A stretch of DNA of 64,000 bases. It comes from JAWQFO01 sp033436665 (GTDB lineage: Bacteria > Pseudomonadota > Alphaproteobacteria > Rhodobacterales > Rhodobacteraceae). Each line of letters begins with the position of its first letter. The first letter of the stretch is position 1. Location of the stretch: NCBI RefSeq assembly GCF_033436665.1, contig NZ_JAWQFO010000010.1:62001-126000 (forward strand), read 5' to 3'. Positions 27,701-36,402 of this stretch are shown here, piece by piece. Made by a program: the position numbers and the translations under genes. The notes below the pieces were generated by a model that saw only the letters and a list, made by a program, of their open reading frames with translations, had not been told where the DNA came from and made no database searches.

Positions 27701-28732
27701 TTAAAGCGACGCCTCGACCCTGAATCCCTCCGGGATCTCGTCGCGATCTTCCAGCACCAGCCGTGCCATGACCTCGGCGACCTTCGGGGCCATGCCGAAA
27801 CCGATCTTGAATCCGCCGTTGGCGATGTAGTGACCCGCCCGGCCGGGCCAGGGTCCGAGCATCGGGGCGCGGCTGCGTGTCCGCGGACGCAGGCCGGCCC
27901 AGCGCAGAACCACCGGCGCATCCGCGAGTCTCGGCAATGCGGTCCGCGCCCTCTGGATCAACGGGTCGAGAAGGGCGTCCGTCTCGGACGGTGACGCGAA
28001 TTCGCGTTCCGTCGTGCTGCCGATCGCAACCGTTCCGTCCGCATGCGGAACGACGTGCAGCCCCTCGACGAAAAGCTGCGGCGCGCTGCGCGCGTCATGC
28101 TGCAACAGCGCCGCCTGACCCTTGATCCCGGTGCCGACTGTACGCCCGAGGTCTTTGCCCAGCTGCTCGAGCCCTGCCGCGCCGGTCGCCCAGACCACGC
28201 GCCCGGCATCCGGCGCCTCGGCACGGATATCGACGTCGCGCGCACGAAGCGCCGCGACCAGAGCCGCGCAGGCCTGTCGCGGATGGATGCGCGCGCTCAG
28301 CGTGTCATGAATCAGCCAGCCGGAGGGCGCGGCGGGTTCCCAGCCCCGGCCTTCCGCCGGAACGACGGCCCAGGTTGCATTTTCGCCCCAGTGTTCCGCG
28401 GCACCGGCACAGCGCGTGCGGGCCATCTCGAGTGCCGCGGCATCTCGGATCGGTTGCAGGCGTCCGGTTCGCGCATAGCCTGCCTTCAGGCCGCCGGTCG
28501 CGGTGACGCCGGCCCAGAAGCTTTCGGCCATCAGCAGGCTCTCTAGCTGGAAGGCCTTCTTGGCGTTCCAGTTCTCGGGAACATGCGGCGCCAGCGCGCC
28601 GACGATCCCGCCGCTGCTGCCGGCACCGGGACCCGCGGGGTCGATCACGCGCACCCGCGCGCCCTGCCGCACGCAGGCCCAGGCGATGGACAGGCCGAAA
28701 ATCCCGGCGCCGCGCACGGTTACGTCGACCAT
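27701..28732 (-). CDS. FAD-dependent oxidoreductase, MnmC C-terminal-domain type
   Basis: A 343-residue DAO-family flavoprotein with the FAD motif RGAGIFGLSIAWA at the N-terminus and the C-terminal signature HYIANGGFKIGFGMAP. It resembles the oxidase half of MnmC, which removes the carboxymethyl group from cmnm5(s2)U34 in tRNA. The next gene, divergent with 62 bases between, is the methyltransferase half. In E. coli the two are fused. Neighbourhood strongly supports the tRNA role, though other DAO substrates such as amino acids cannot be excluded. Start is the ATG at 28732. Confidence 0.75.
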   Translation of the reverse strand: MVDVTVRGAGIFGLSIAWACVRQGARVRVIDPAGPGAGSSGGIVGALAPHVPENWNAKKAFQLESLLMAESFWAGVTATGGLKAGYARTGRLQPIRDAAALEMARTRCAGAAEHWGENATWAVVPAEGRGWEPAAPSGWLIHDTLSARIHPRQACAALVAALRARDVDIRAEAPDAGRVVWATGAAGLEQLGKDLGRTVGTGIKGQAALLQHDARSAPQLFVEGLHVVPHADGTVAIGSTTEREFASPSETDALLDPLIQRARTALPRLADAPVVLRWAGLRPRTRSRAPMLGPWPGRAGHYIANGGFKIGFGMAPKVAEVMARLVLEDRDEIPEGFRVEASL

Positions 28733-28794
28733 TGCCAATCCCTTTGCGCTGTCCCACTGTCCCGACCGTATTCCCCAGTCTACAGGTGCGCAGG

Positions 28795-29472
28795 GTGCCG
28801 AACCAGACGGCAGATGTGGCATGGAAGGACAGTGGCGTTCCGGTCTCGGAACGCTTCGACGATCCCTATTTCAGCCTCGAGAACGGCCTGGCGGAAACGC
28901 GCCACGTCTTTCTCAACGGCAACGGGTTGCCGGGGCGGCTCCGGGGCGGGTTCCGCATTGCCGAACTTGGCTTCGGCACCGGGCTGAACTGCCTGACGAC
29001 GCTTCTGGCATGGCGCGGCGCGGGCGCGCCGGGGCGGCTGACCTACACCAGCTTCGAAGCCTTTCCGATGCACGGGCGCGACATGGATCGCGCTCTCTCG
29101 GCCTTTCCGGAAATGGCAAAGGTCGCGCCGGCGCTACTGCGTGTCTGGACGCCGGACACGGGGCGCTACGAGCTTGGCGACGGCATGGTGCTGGAACTGT
29201 TGGTAGGCGATGCGCGCAAAACCCTGCCGTCCTGGGAGGGTGTTGCGGATGCGTGGTATCTCGACGGTTTCGCGCCGGCCAAAAACCCCGAGCTGTGGTC
29301 GCCCGAACTGATGGCCGAGGTCGCGCGCCACACCGCGCCGGGCGGCACCTGCGCGACCTACACCGCTGCCGGAGCCGTTCGGCGCGGCCTCGAAGCGGCA
29401 GGATTCGACATCACCCGGGCGCCGGGCTATGGCCGGAAACGGCACATGACCCGCGGAGTCCTTCCCGAATGA
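28795..29472 (+). CDS. mnmD: tRNA 5-methylaminomethyl-2-thiouridine methyltransferase MnmD
   Basis: A 225-residue SAM-dependent methyltransferase that corresponds to the N-terminal half of MnmC and makes the final methylation at U34 of certain tRNAs. The fingerprint RFDDPYFSLENGLAETRHVFLNGN, the SAM motif IAELGFGTGLN and the late WYLDGFAPAKNPELW are typical. I choose the GTG at 28795, which gives MPNQTADVAWKDS as N-terminus; a GTG at 28786 is possible. Its stop overlaps the start of the DMT transporter (ATGA). Confidence 0.88.
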   Translation: MPNQTADVAWKDSGVPVSERFDDPYFSLENGLAETRHVFLNGNGLPGRLRGGFRIAELGFGTGLNCLTTLLAWRGAGAPGRLTYTSFEAFPMHGRDMDRALSAFPEMAKVAPALLRVWTPDTGRYELGDGMVLELLVGDARKTLPSWEGVADAWYLDGFAPAKNPELWSPELMAEVARHTAPGGTCATYTAAGAVRRGLEAAGFDITRAPGYGRKRHMTRGVLPE

Positions 29473-30362
29473 CCCATACCGGCGCGCTGCGCCCGGCGCA
29501 GAGCAACAACATCCGCCTCGGCGTCGCGCTGATGCTGCTGACGACGGTGGTCTTTGCCGTTCAGGACGGCATTTCGCGTCATCTTGCGGGCGAGTACAAC
29601 GTCTACATGGTGGTGATGATCCGCTACTGGTTCTTCGCCGCTTTCGTGATCAGCGTCGCGGCCCGAAAGGCCGGCGGACTGCGCGCCGCCGCGCGCACCA
29701 GCCAGCCGGTGGTGCAGGGGTTCCGCGGATTCCTGCTGGCGGCCGAGATCTGCGTCATGGTGGCCGGGTTCACCCTGCTCGGCCTCGTCGAAAGCCACGC
29801 GGTCTTTGCCTGCTACCCGCTCCTGGTCGCGGCGCTGTCGGGACCGATCCTCGGCGAGCGGGTCGGCTGGCGGCGCTGGTCGGCCATCGCCGCGGGATTC
29901 GTCGGCGTGATGATCATCCTGCGGCCCGGTTTCGGCGTTTTCGAGCCTGCGGCGGTGATCCCGCTGATCGCTTCGCTGATGTTCGCGCTTTACGGTCTCC
30001 TCACCCGCTACGTCGCGCGGCGCGACAGCACCGCCACCAGCTTCTTCTGGACCGGCACCACCGGTGCCATCGCGATGACGGCGGTGGGGCTGTTCTTCTG
30101 GGAACCGATGACCGCAACCGACTGGGGTTGGATGGTCGCACTCTGCATCACCGGGGCCTCCGGGCACTGGCTGCTGATCCGCTGCTACGAGGTGGCCGAG
30201 GCCAGCGCCGTGCAGCCCTTTGCCTATTTCCAGCTGGTCTTCGCATCGCTGATCGGCATCGCGGTCTTCGGCGAAACCATCGCGCCGAACGTGGCGCTCG
30301 GCGTGGCGATCATCGTTTCGGCGGGGCTATTCACCCTGTGGCGCGAACGCACGAAGGGTTGA
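29469..30362 (+). CDS. DMT-superfamily (EamA) transporter
   Basis: A 297-residue inner-membrane protein with ten predicted helices in two EamA repeats; the second repeat ends with AVQPFAYFQLVFASLIGIAVFGE, a pattern of drug/metabolite exporters. Substrate unknown. It overlaps mnmD by four bases and its last 36 bases overlap the convergent lytic transglycosylase gene. Confidence 0.87.
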   Translation: MTHTGALRPAQSNNIRLGVALMLLTTVVFAVQDGISRHLAGEYNVYMVVMIRYWFFAAFVISVAARKAGGLRAAARTSQPVVQGFRGFLLAAEICVMVAGFTLLGLVESHAVFACYPLLVAALSGPILGERVGWRRWSAIAAGFVGVMIILRPGFGVFEPAAVIPLIASLMFALYGLLTRYVARRDSTATSFFWTGTTGAIAMTAVGLFFWEPMTATDWGWMVALCITGASGHWLLIRCYEVAEASAVQPFAYFQLVFASLIGIAVFGETIAPNVALGVAIIVSAGLFTLWRERTKG

Positions 30363-32294
30363 GCCGGTCAGTTCCTCCGAGAACGGCACTGGCAATGCCT
30401 CTTTCCCGAGCCGCGCGCGATAGCTCGGCAGGCTCTCGGTCACGCGCATGACGTAGTTCTGGGTCTCGCGGAACGGGATGTGTTCGATCCAGTCGACGAC
30501 ATCGATCCCGCCGCGCCGGGGGTCGCCGAACTCGCGCATCCAGCGGTCGGGCCGTCCGGGTCCCGCGTTGTAGCCGGCCGACATCATCACCACGTTGCCG
30601 TCGAAGCGCCGCGCCAGCATCGCAAGATAGGTCGCGCCGAGTTCGGCGTTGTAGGCCGGATCCGAGATCAGGCGCTCGGTCGAGTGCGCGCGCCCACGTC
30701 CGAGACGCTGCGCCACCTCGCGGCCCGTCGCCGGCATGATCTGCATCAGCCCGCGCGCGCCCACCGAACTTTGTACGCGCGGATCGAACTCGCTTTCGCG
30801 CCGGGCGATGGACAGCACCATCTCGGGCGCCATCGGTAGCCGCGCCCTGGCGACCGCGTCGACCGGAAAATAGGCCAGCGGGATCACGAGACCGCGCTGT
30901 GCCACGCGCTTGGCGATCATGAGAGCGAGGTGCGAATCGCCCGCGTCGATGGCGATCTGTGCGAGGATCGCGGCGTCGCTCTCGTCGAGGCTTTCGGCGA
31001 GATGCGTCCAGAAGCGTTCGGCCAGCGCGGTCTCGCCCGAAGCGCGCAGCAAAAGCCCGGCCTCGAAGACCGGGTTGTCGGCAAAGCGCGCGGTGGTCCA
31101 GCTGCCCGACGGTTCCTCGGTCGCAGCCTTCGTGTCAAAGGGCAGTCCGGCGCGTTCGGCGGCCAGCAGCCCGTAGAACGAGGTCTGGTGCTGGGCGCCC
31201 TCGGCATAGGCCTGGTCCGCTGCGGCGGCGTCGCCCAGCGCCTCGAGCGCGCGCCCGCGCCAGTAGCCGGCGCGCCCCTTGGAGATCGGCGAGGCCACGG
31301 CCGCGTCGTGGTTGCGGAAATGGGCGAGCGCCGTCTTCGGCTCTTTGAGCTTGGTCAGCGCGATGTATCCGGCCAGCCATTCGAGGTCGGCGTAATCCGA
31401 GCCTTCGGTCAGAAAGTGGCGCGCGGCGAGTTCGTAGGCGCGCACCGGGTCGCCGTCGCGCATCTCGTCACGGGCCATCGAGCGCCGCCGGTTCGACCAT
31501 TTCTCGGGCCGTCCCAGCGCGTCGCGGCTCACCGAGCGTTCGTGCAGCAGCGCCTTGGCGTCGTCGTAGCGCCCGGCCCGGATCCGCCAGGTGAACCGGT
31601 CGTATTGCAGGCCGGCGTCGTCGGCGAGGCTTGCAGGCACCGCCGCGATCAGCGTGTCGACACCCGGCGCGCGTTTCTGCAGCGCGATCCGTGCCTTGGC
31701 CAGCCGGGCATGCCCATCCGGCACGAGGTCGAACATGCGCGTCGCATTCTCGGGGTTCCCGGTCCAGAGCATCTCGTCGAGGCGGGCGACGTGATGCGGT
31801 TTCAGCAGGTCCGGAAACTCGGTCAGGAACAGCTTGTGCGTGGTGCTGGCCATCGGCAACGTGCGCCAGCCCAGCACGATCTCGGCATCCGCATCGCCGG
31901 AGCGCCCGGCCCGGCGCAGCGCCGCCGCGTAGGTCAGCAGGTTGTCAGGCGTGCTGGGCCGCTGGGCCTCGTAGAAGGTGATGATTTCGGCATCGGGTGC
32001 CGAGGCCATCGCGTCGCTCGCCTTGCTGCGCAGGTAGCTTTCGCCGGGCCAGTCCGGGCGGCGGTCGAGAAAGTCCATCACGTCCTGCGCGGTCCCGCCG
32101 CCCGAGCGCAGGCGGATCCATTCGATGACATCGGCGGCCACTTCGCCGTCGCGGGCCGCGATCCTGGCGGCACTGTCCCAGTTTCCGGACCGCATCGCCT
32201 CCATCGCCCAGCCCAGGGGCCGGGGCCGCTGGGCGCTGGCCGGAAGGGCGGTGAGGAAAACGCAGAGAAGGGTCCAGAGAAGCTGTCTCGTCAC
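30327..32294 (-). CDS. soluble lytic murein transglycosylase
   Basis: Cleaves the glycan strand of peptidoglycan, leaving 1,6-anhydro ends. The ~655-residue protein has a signal peptide (ends PASAQ), a long alpha-superhelical region (about 40-470), and a C-terminal Slt catalytic domain with the glutamate E500 in ARRESEF, the GLMQIMPATG motif and the NAGPGRPDRW segment. Start is taken at the GTG 32294; a TTG two codons upstream is also open. It overlaps the 3' end of the DMT gene and is divergent from dapA. Confidence 0.92.
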   Translation of the reverse strand: MTRQLLWTLLCVFLTALPASAQRPRPLGWAMEAMRSGNWDSAARIAARDGEVAADVIEWIRLRSGGGTAQDVMDFLDRRPDWPGESYLRSKASDAMASAPDAEIITFYEAQRPSTPDNLLTYAAALRRAGRSGDADAEIVLGWRTLPMASTTHKLFLTEFPDLLKPHHVARLDEMLWTGNPENATRMFDLVPDGHARLAKARIALQKRAPGVDTLIAAVPASLADDAGLQYDRFTWRIRAGRYDDAKALLHERSVSRDALGRPEKWSNRRRSMARDEMRDGDPVRAYELAARHFLTEGSDYADLEWLAGYIALTKLKEPKTALAHFRNHDAAVASPISKGRAGYWRGRALEALGDAAAADQAYAEGAQHQTSFYGLLAAERAGLPFDTKAATEEPSGSWTTARFADNPVFEAGLLLRASGETALAERFWTHLAESLDESDAAILAQIAIDAGDSHLALMIAKRVAQRGLVIPLAYFPVDAVARARLPMAPEMVLSIARRESEFDPRVQSSVGARGLMQIMPATGREVAQRLGRGRAHSTERLISDPAYNAELGATYLAMLARRFDGNVVMMSAGYNAGPGRPDRWMREFGDPRRGGIDVVDWIEHIPFRETQNYVMRVTESLPSYRARLGKEALPVPFSEELTGSTLRAFAPQGE

Positions 32295-32428
32295 TTGCAA
32301 TTCACTCGGGTTGAGGGCTAAGGCCTCTGATACTTAGCGCGCCGTTACCGTGAAGTTAAATCACGATCGGGACAGGCGTGTGGCACCCACCAGGCCTTTT
32401 GCCGGCCATAATACAAAGGAGCGTGAAC

Positions 32429-33301
32429 ATGTTCAAAGGCTCGATGCCTGCCCTCGTCACGCCGTTCCGGAACGGCGAACTGGATCTGGACACGCTCAAG
32501 AAACTCGTGGACTGGCACATCGCCGAAGGCTCGAGCGGCATCGTTCCGGTCGGCACCACCGGCGAGAGCCCGACGCTGACGCACCGCGAGCACGAGATCG
32601 TGGTGGAAGAGGTCGTGAAGGCGGTCGGCGGGCGCGTGCCGGTGATCGCCGGGGCCGGGTCGAACAACACCGTCGAGGCGATCCGCCTGATGCGCCATGC
32701 CGAGAAAGTGGGCGCGGACGCCGCGCTGGTGGTGACGCCCTATTACAACAAGCCGACCCAACGCGGCCTCGTCGCGCATTACACGGCGCTACACGATTGC
32801 TGCGACCTGCCGATCGTCATCTACAACATCCCGCCGCGCTCGGTCATCGACATGCTTCCCGCGACGATGGGCGAGTTGGCGAAACTGCCGCGGATCGTCG
32901 GCGTGAAGGACGCGACCGGGGACCTGGCCCGGGTCAGCTGGCAGCGGATTTCCTGTGGACCCGACTTCGTGCAGCTGTCCGGCGAGGACGCCACCGCGCA
33001 CGGGTTCAACGCGCAAGGCGGGGTGGGGTGCATCTCGGTCACCGCCAACGTTGCGCCGAAGCTTTCGTCGCAGATGCAGGCGGCCTGCGCGGCGAACGAC
33101 TATGCCAAGGCGCTGGAGATCCAGGACCGGCTGATGCCGCTGCACCGCGCCATCTTCACCGAGCCGGGACTGGTCGGCGTCAAGTACGCAATGTCGCTGC
33201 TGGGGCTCTGCTCGGAGGAGGTGCGGCTGCCGCTGACCTGCCTGTCGGACGAAACCAAGGCTTTGGTCCGGGATGGCATGGCACACGCCGGCCTGCTCTG
33301 A
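32429..33301 (+). CDS. dapA: 4-hydroxy-tetrahydrodipicolinate synthase
   Basis: Condenses pyruvate and aspartate semialdehyde, the first step toward lysine and meso-diaminopimelate for peptidoglycan. The 290-residue TIM-barrel protein has the Schiff-base lysine K160 in VGVKDATGD, Y132 (IYNIP), and the GTTGES motif around T44, which match the catalytic triad of the family. The ATG at 32429 follows AAAGGAGCG. A CATAAT at about 32407 is a possible -10 element. Confidence 0.96.
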   Translation: MFKGSMPALVTPFRNGELDLDTLKKLVDWHIAEGSSGIVPVGTTGESPTLTHREHEIVVEEVVKAVGGRVPVIAGAGSNNTVEAIRLMRHAEKVGADAALVVTPYYNKPTQRGLVAHYTALHDCCDLPIVIYNIPPRSVIDMLPATMGELAKLPRIVGVKDATGDLARVSWQRISCGPDFVQLSGEDATAHGFNAQGGVGCISVTANVAPKLSSQMQAACAANDYAKALEIQDRLMPLHRAIFTEPGLVGVKYAMSLLGLCSEEVRLPLTCLSDETKALVRDGMAHAGLL

Positions 33302-33314
33302 ACCCGACCGGGGC

Positions 33315-33373
33315 GGGGGCGCTGCCCCCGTCGCGCGCTGCGCGACTCCCCCGGAATATTTTCCAACCAGAGA
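33315..33373. repeat. intergenic repeat, family 1 copy B
   Basis: The same element as 14901-14961 in the opposite orientation: hairpin GGGGGC-GCT-GCCCCC (33315-33329), a short GC-rich inverted repeat, then the 30-base block (33344-33373) whose complement starts TCTCTGGTTGG. It fills the gap between the convergent dapA and OmpA genes. Confidence 0.75.
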
Positions 33374-33386
33374 GAGGCCTGCGCGG

Positions 33387-34334
33387 TCACTGCGACAGGA
33401 CGATCGCCTCGACCCGGCGATTGGCCTCGCGCCCGTCCGGCGTGAGGTTCGAGGCACGGGGGGCAAGGTATCCCATGCCCTCGGCCTCAAGCAGGTCCGG
33501 ATCGGCGCCGTGCGCCTCGACGAGGCGCTGGCGCACCGCGCGGGCGCGATCGCGCGAGAGCCCGATGTTGGCGGCAAGCGAACCGGTGCTGTCGGTGTGG
33601 CCGACCAGGGCGATGCGCAGACCGGGGCGGTCCTGCAGCACCTGCGCCAGTGCGGCGAGCGAAGCGAAGGGGCCGGTGCCGAGCTGGGCGCGGCCGGAGG
33701 GGAAATCGAGATCCGAGAGCACGACATGCCCGTCGCGCAGCAGGACTCTTGCGAGCGCATCGGTCTCGCCCGCCTCTTCCGGCACGTTCTGCACCGTATT
33801 CGGGACGACCGGGGCCGGCGCCGGCTGGGGGGCAGAGCCGCTCTCGGCCTCGATCACCTGCAGGTAGGTCGCGGCCTCCGCCCGGCTGGCGAGGATCGAA
33901 ACCACCGCGTCGGGGGATGCCGCCGCCCCCCGGATCGCGGTCACCGCGTGATAATCGCGCAGGTCGACGTACATGTTCGGGCCCGGCAGAACCTCGATTG
34001 CGAACCGGAAGTCGAAGCCGCCGCAAGCGCGGCTCGCGCAGTCGAGAACAACCGCATAGCCCGCGGCCTCGTACTGTTCGCGCAGGCGCGCGGCAATCTG
34101 CAGCGGCGCGGTGCGTCCGCCGGGGATACGCCAGGCGCGACGCAGCACAGTGCCCTCGATCCGCCGCATCGGAACCTGAGCATCGGCGAAAATCCCGACG
34201 GGTGCGGCATGGACATCGAGCGGGCTGGCGCGTTCCACCGTGAGGCGCGCACCCTGCGGCAGGTCCGGCTCGAGCGCTGCGGCGGGCAGCGCCTGCACCA
34301 GTAGAACCGCCAGCGCGGCGGCGCGCACGCTCAT
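33387..34334 (-). CDS. OmpA-family protein
   Basis: A 315-residue exported protein with a signal peptide (about 1-20), an N-terminal domain of about 150 residues with an acidic, cysteine-paired region I do not recognise, a proline-rich linker (near 168-176), and a C-terminal OmpA domain with the LVGHTDSTG motif and NRRVEAIVL. No lipobox, so it is probably periplasmic or outer-membrane associated through the wall. Its start overlaps the stop of the AhpD-like gene upstream. Confidence 0.85.
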   Translation of the reverse strand: MSVRAAALAVLLVQALPAAALEPDLPQGARLTVERASPLDVHAAPVGIFADAQVPMRRIEGTVLRRAWRIPGGRTAPLQIAARLREQYEAAGYAVVLDCASRACGGFDFRFAIEVLPGPNMYVDLRDYHAVTAIRGAAASPDAVVSILASRAEAATYLQVIEAESGSAPQPAPAPVVPNTVQNVPEEAGETDALARVLLRDGHVVLSDLDFPSGRAQLGTGPFASLAALAQVLQDRPGLRIALVGHTDSTGSLAANIGLSRDRARAVRQRLVEAHGADPDLLEAEGMGYLAPRASNLTPDGREANRRVEAIVLSQ

Positions 34335-34903
34335 CGCGCCTGCGCGTGGTAGTCGTCGTTGGGACGCATGGCGGTGGCGCTGGCCACGCGGTTGGTCATG
34401 TTGAAGAAACCCGCGACGTTGGCGATGTCCCAGATGTCGCGGTCCGAAAAGCCCGCGTCGCGCAGCGCCTGCCGGTCGGCCTCCGAAACCGCGGCGCTGC
34501 TTTCGGTGATCCGCGCGGCGAAATCGAGCATCGCGCGCTGGCGTGGATCGAGCGGGGCGACGCGGTAGTTCATCACCAGCATCTCACCCAGCTTCGGATC
34601 GCCCGAGAGCGCGCGCACCGCGGCACCATGCGCGACGAGACAGTAGAAGCACCGGTTGATCGCCGAGACGACGACCGCGATCATCTCGCGCTCGAGCTTG
34701 CTGAGCCCGGAGGGCGCCAGCATCAGGTTGTTGTACATCGCGGTAAAGGCATCGAGCTTGTCGATGTCGAAGGCGTAGGCCCTCAGCACGTTCGGCACCA
34801 TGCCCAGTTTTTCGACGCAGATGTCGAAGTATTTCTGCGTGGCCTCGGGCAGCGGGTCGACCATCGGGAGGTCGAGCGCGGTGGGCGGATGTTCGTCGAC
34901 CAT
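34331..34903 (-). CDS. AhpD-like peroxidase-related protein
   Basis: A 190-residue alkylhydroperoxidase/carboxymuconolactone-decarboxylase fold protein of the uncharacterised peroxidase-related subgroup. The redox CxxC motif is CFYCLVAHG with the following histidine, typical of AhpD proton-relay sites. It probably detoxifies peroxides, but the redox partner is unknown. Overlaps the OmpA gene and lies 12 bases from the acetyltransferase gene upstream in the same run. Confidence 0.85.
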   Translation of the reverse strand: MVDEHPPTALDLPMVDPLPEATQKYFDICVEKLGMVPNVLRAYAFDIDKLDAFTAMYNNLMLAPSGLSKLEREMIAVVVSAINRCFYCLVAHGAAVRALSGDPKLGEMLVMNYRVAPLDPRQRAMLDFAARITESSAAVSEADRQALRDAGFSDRDIWDIANVAGFFNMTNRVASATAMRPNDDYHAQAR

Positions 34904-34915
34904 GCGCGGCCTCCT

Positions 34916-35635
34916 TCAGTCTTGGCTAACGCGATAATGGTACTGTCCCGCGACGGTGAAGCCCAGAGACGAATAGAGCGCGTTGGCGCCCGTGTTGGCC
35001 CGCGTGCAGAGCACTGCGAGGGTCTCGGCGCCCTGGGAGGCGCCCCAGAAGGCAGCCTGGCGCATGATCCAGCGCGCGACGCCCTGCTTGCGCTGGTGCG
35101 GCAGCACCTCGACGGCGTGCACCATGCAGATACGATTAGCGACGGCGGCGAAGGCGACACCTGCGGGCTTCTCGTTCCAGCGCGCAAGGATGCCGGTTCG
35201 CGTGCGCGCGCGGGCCATCACCGCGATGCGCGCCGGACCGATAGCGCCCTGGGCCCAGATCTCGAGCATAATCGCCAAGGGTTCCCAGATGCAGAAGGTG
35301 GTCACGCGCGGGATCGGCTCGGTGGTCAGCGCGCTGATCGGGGCCACGTAGACGTTGACCGGGTCGATGACGGAATAGCCGCGCGCCTCGAGCATCGCGT
35401 CGAGCGCCGCCTCGCCGGCCCGGATCATGAAAAGCGGCACCTCGCCCATCCGGCGCATGGCGGCCTCGGCCTCGGGAATATCGGCATCGGAAAACTCCGC
35501 CTCGGCGGTCGCAGCCGAGACCCGCTTGCCGCCGCCTTGCCCGTCGCGCAGCATCCAGGGTCCAGCGCGCCAGGCCCGCGCCGGGGGCCAGGTGGCCTCG
35601 GTCGTCGCATAAAGATCGGCGATCTGCAGGCTCAC
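34916..35635 (-). CDS. GNAT-family N-acetyltransferase
   Basis: A 239-residue protein whose C-terminal half is a GNAT domain: VEVLPHQRKQGVARWIMR is the acetyl-CoA loop and ANTGANALYSSLGF the family ending. The N-terminal half is a degenerate second acetyltransferase-like region. Starts with GTG at 35635, overlapping the stop codon of the CinA-like gene. Substrate unknown. Confidence 0.82.
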   Translation of the reverse strand: MSLQIADLYATTEATWPPARAWRAGPWMLRDGQGGGKRVSAATAEAEFSDADIPEAEAAMRRMGEVPLFMIRAGEAALDAMLEARGYSVIDPVNVYVAPISALTTEPIPRVTTFCIWEPLAIMLEIWAQGAIGPARIAVMARARTRTGILARWNEKPAGVAFAAVANRICMVHAVEVLPHQRKQGVARWIMRQAAFWGASQGAETLAVLCTRANTGANALYSSLGFTVAGQYHYRVSQD

Positions 35636-36354
35636 CGCGCGAACACTTCGCCGAGCCGGGCCAGGGCCTCTCGCACCATCGCGCCGTCCTGCCCGCGGAT
35701 CACAACGTTCGCCCCGTACTTGCCGTCGCGCTGGAACGGGTAGGAGCCCATGCTGAGATCGGGATAGGCGCGCGCAAGTTCGGCCAGCGGTCCTGCGATA
35801 TCGCCCTCGCCCCGGTCGATGCGCAGGGTCTCCGAAATCAGCGGCGCGCCGCCGGTGAGCGTCGGCAGCACGCTTTGCACCATCGCCTCGAATATCGCGG
35901 GCACGCCGGCCATGACATGCACGTTGCGCAGGCTGAAGCCCGGCGCGACCGAGACCGGGTTCTCGATCAGGGCAGCACCGTCGGGGATGCGCGCCATGCG
36001 CAGGCGCGCGGCGTTGAACTCCAGACCGGATTTCTCATAGTGGGCCGCCATCAGCGCCCGGGCATCCTCGCGTATGTCGATTGCCACGCCGAACGCCTCG
36101 GCGATGGCGTCGGCGGTGATGTCGTCATGGGTGGGACCGATCCCGCCGGAGGTGAAGACGTGATCGAAGGCGTCCGACAGCGCGCGGACCGCGGCAACGA
36201 TCGCCGCAGCATCGTCACTGACGACACGCACCTCGCGCAGGTCGATGCCGGCTTCCGTCAGCCGCCCGGCAAGATGATGCATGTTGGCGTCCCGCGTGCG
36301 CCCCGACAGGATTTCGTCGCCGATAACCAGCATGGCGGCCGTGGGGTTAGGCAT
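35632..36354 (-). CDS. CinA-like molybdopterin-binding-domain protein
   Basis: A 240-residue protein with the MoCF-biosynthesis/CinA N-terminal domain: IGDEILSGRTRDAN at the start and TSGGIGPTHDDITADAIAEAF in the middle. It lacks the C-terminal nicotinamide-nucleotide amidase (PncC) domain of full CinA, so it is the stand-alone kind. Relatives are annotated as competence/damage-inducible protein A or as ADP-ribose pyrophosphatases; function here is open. The ATG at 36354 follows AAGGAG. Confidence 0.85.
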   Translation of the reverse strand: MPNPTAAMLVIGDEILSGRTRDANMHHLAGRLTEAGIDLREVRVVSDDAAAIVAAVRALSDAFDHVFTSGGIGPTHDDITADAIAEAFGVAIDIREDARALMAAHYEKSGLEFNAARLRMARIPDGAALIENPVSVAPGFSLRNVHVMAGVPAIFEAMVQSVLPTLTGGAPLISETLRIDRGEGDIAGPLAELARAYPDLSMGSYPFQRDGKYGANVVIRGQDGAMVREALARLGEVFAR

Positions 36355-36402
36355 CGGCGGGCTCCTTGAATGTCTTGCCTGCATTGGTATAGGGCCGCCC
36401 CC

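Noticed and set aside
32360..32428. Sigma-54 type promoter before dapA
   Set aside because: TGGCAC is present but the TTGC is 12 bases beyond it, while sigma-54 promoters need about five.
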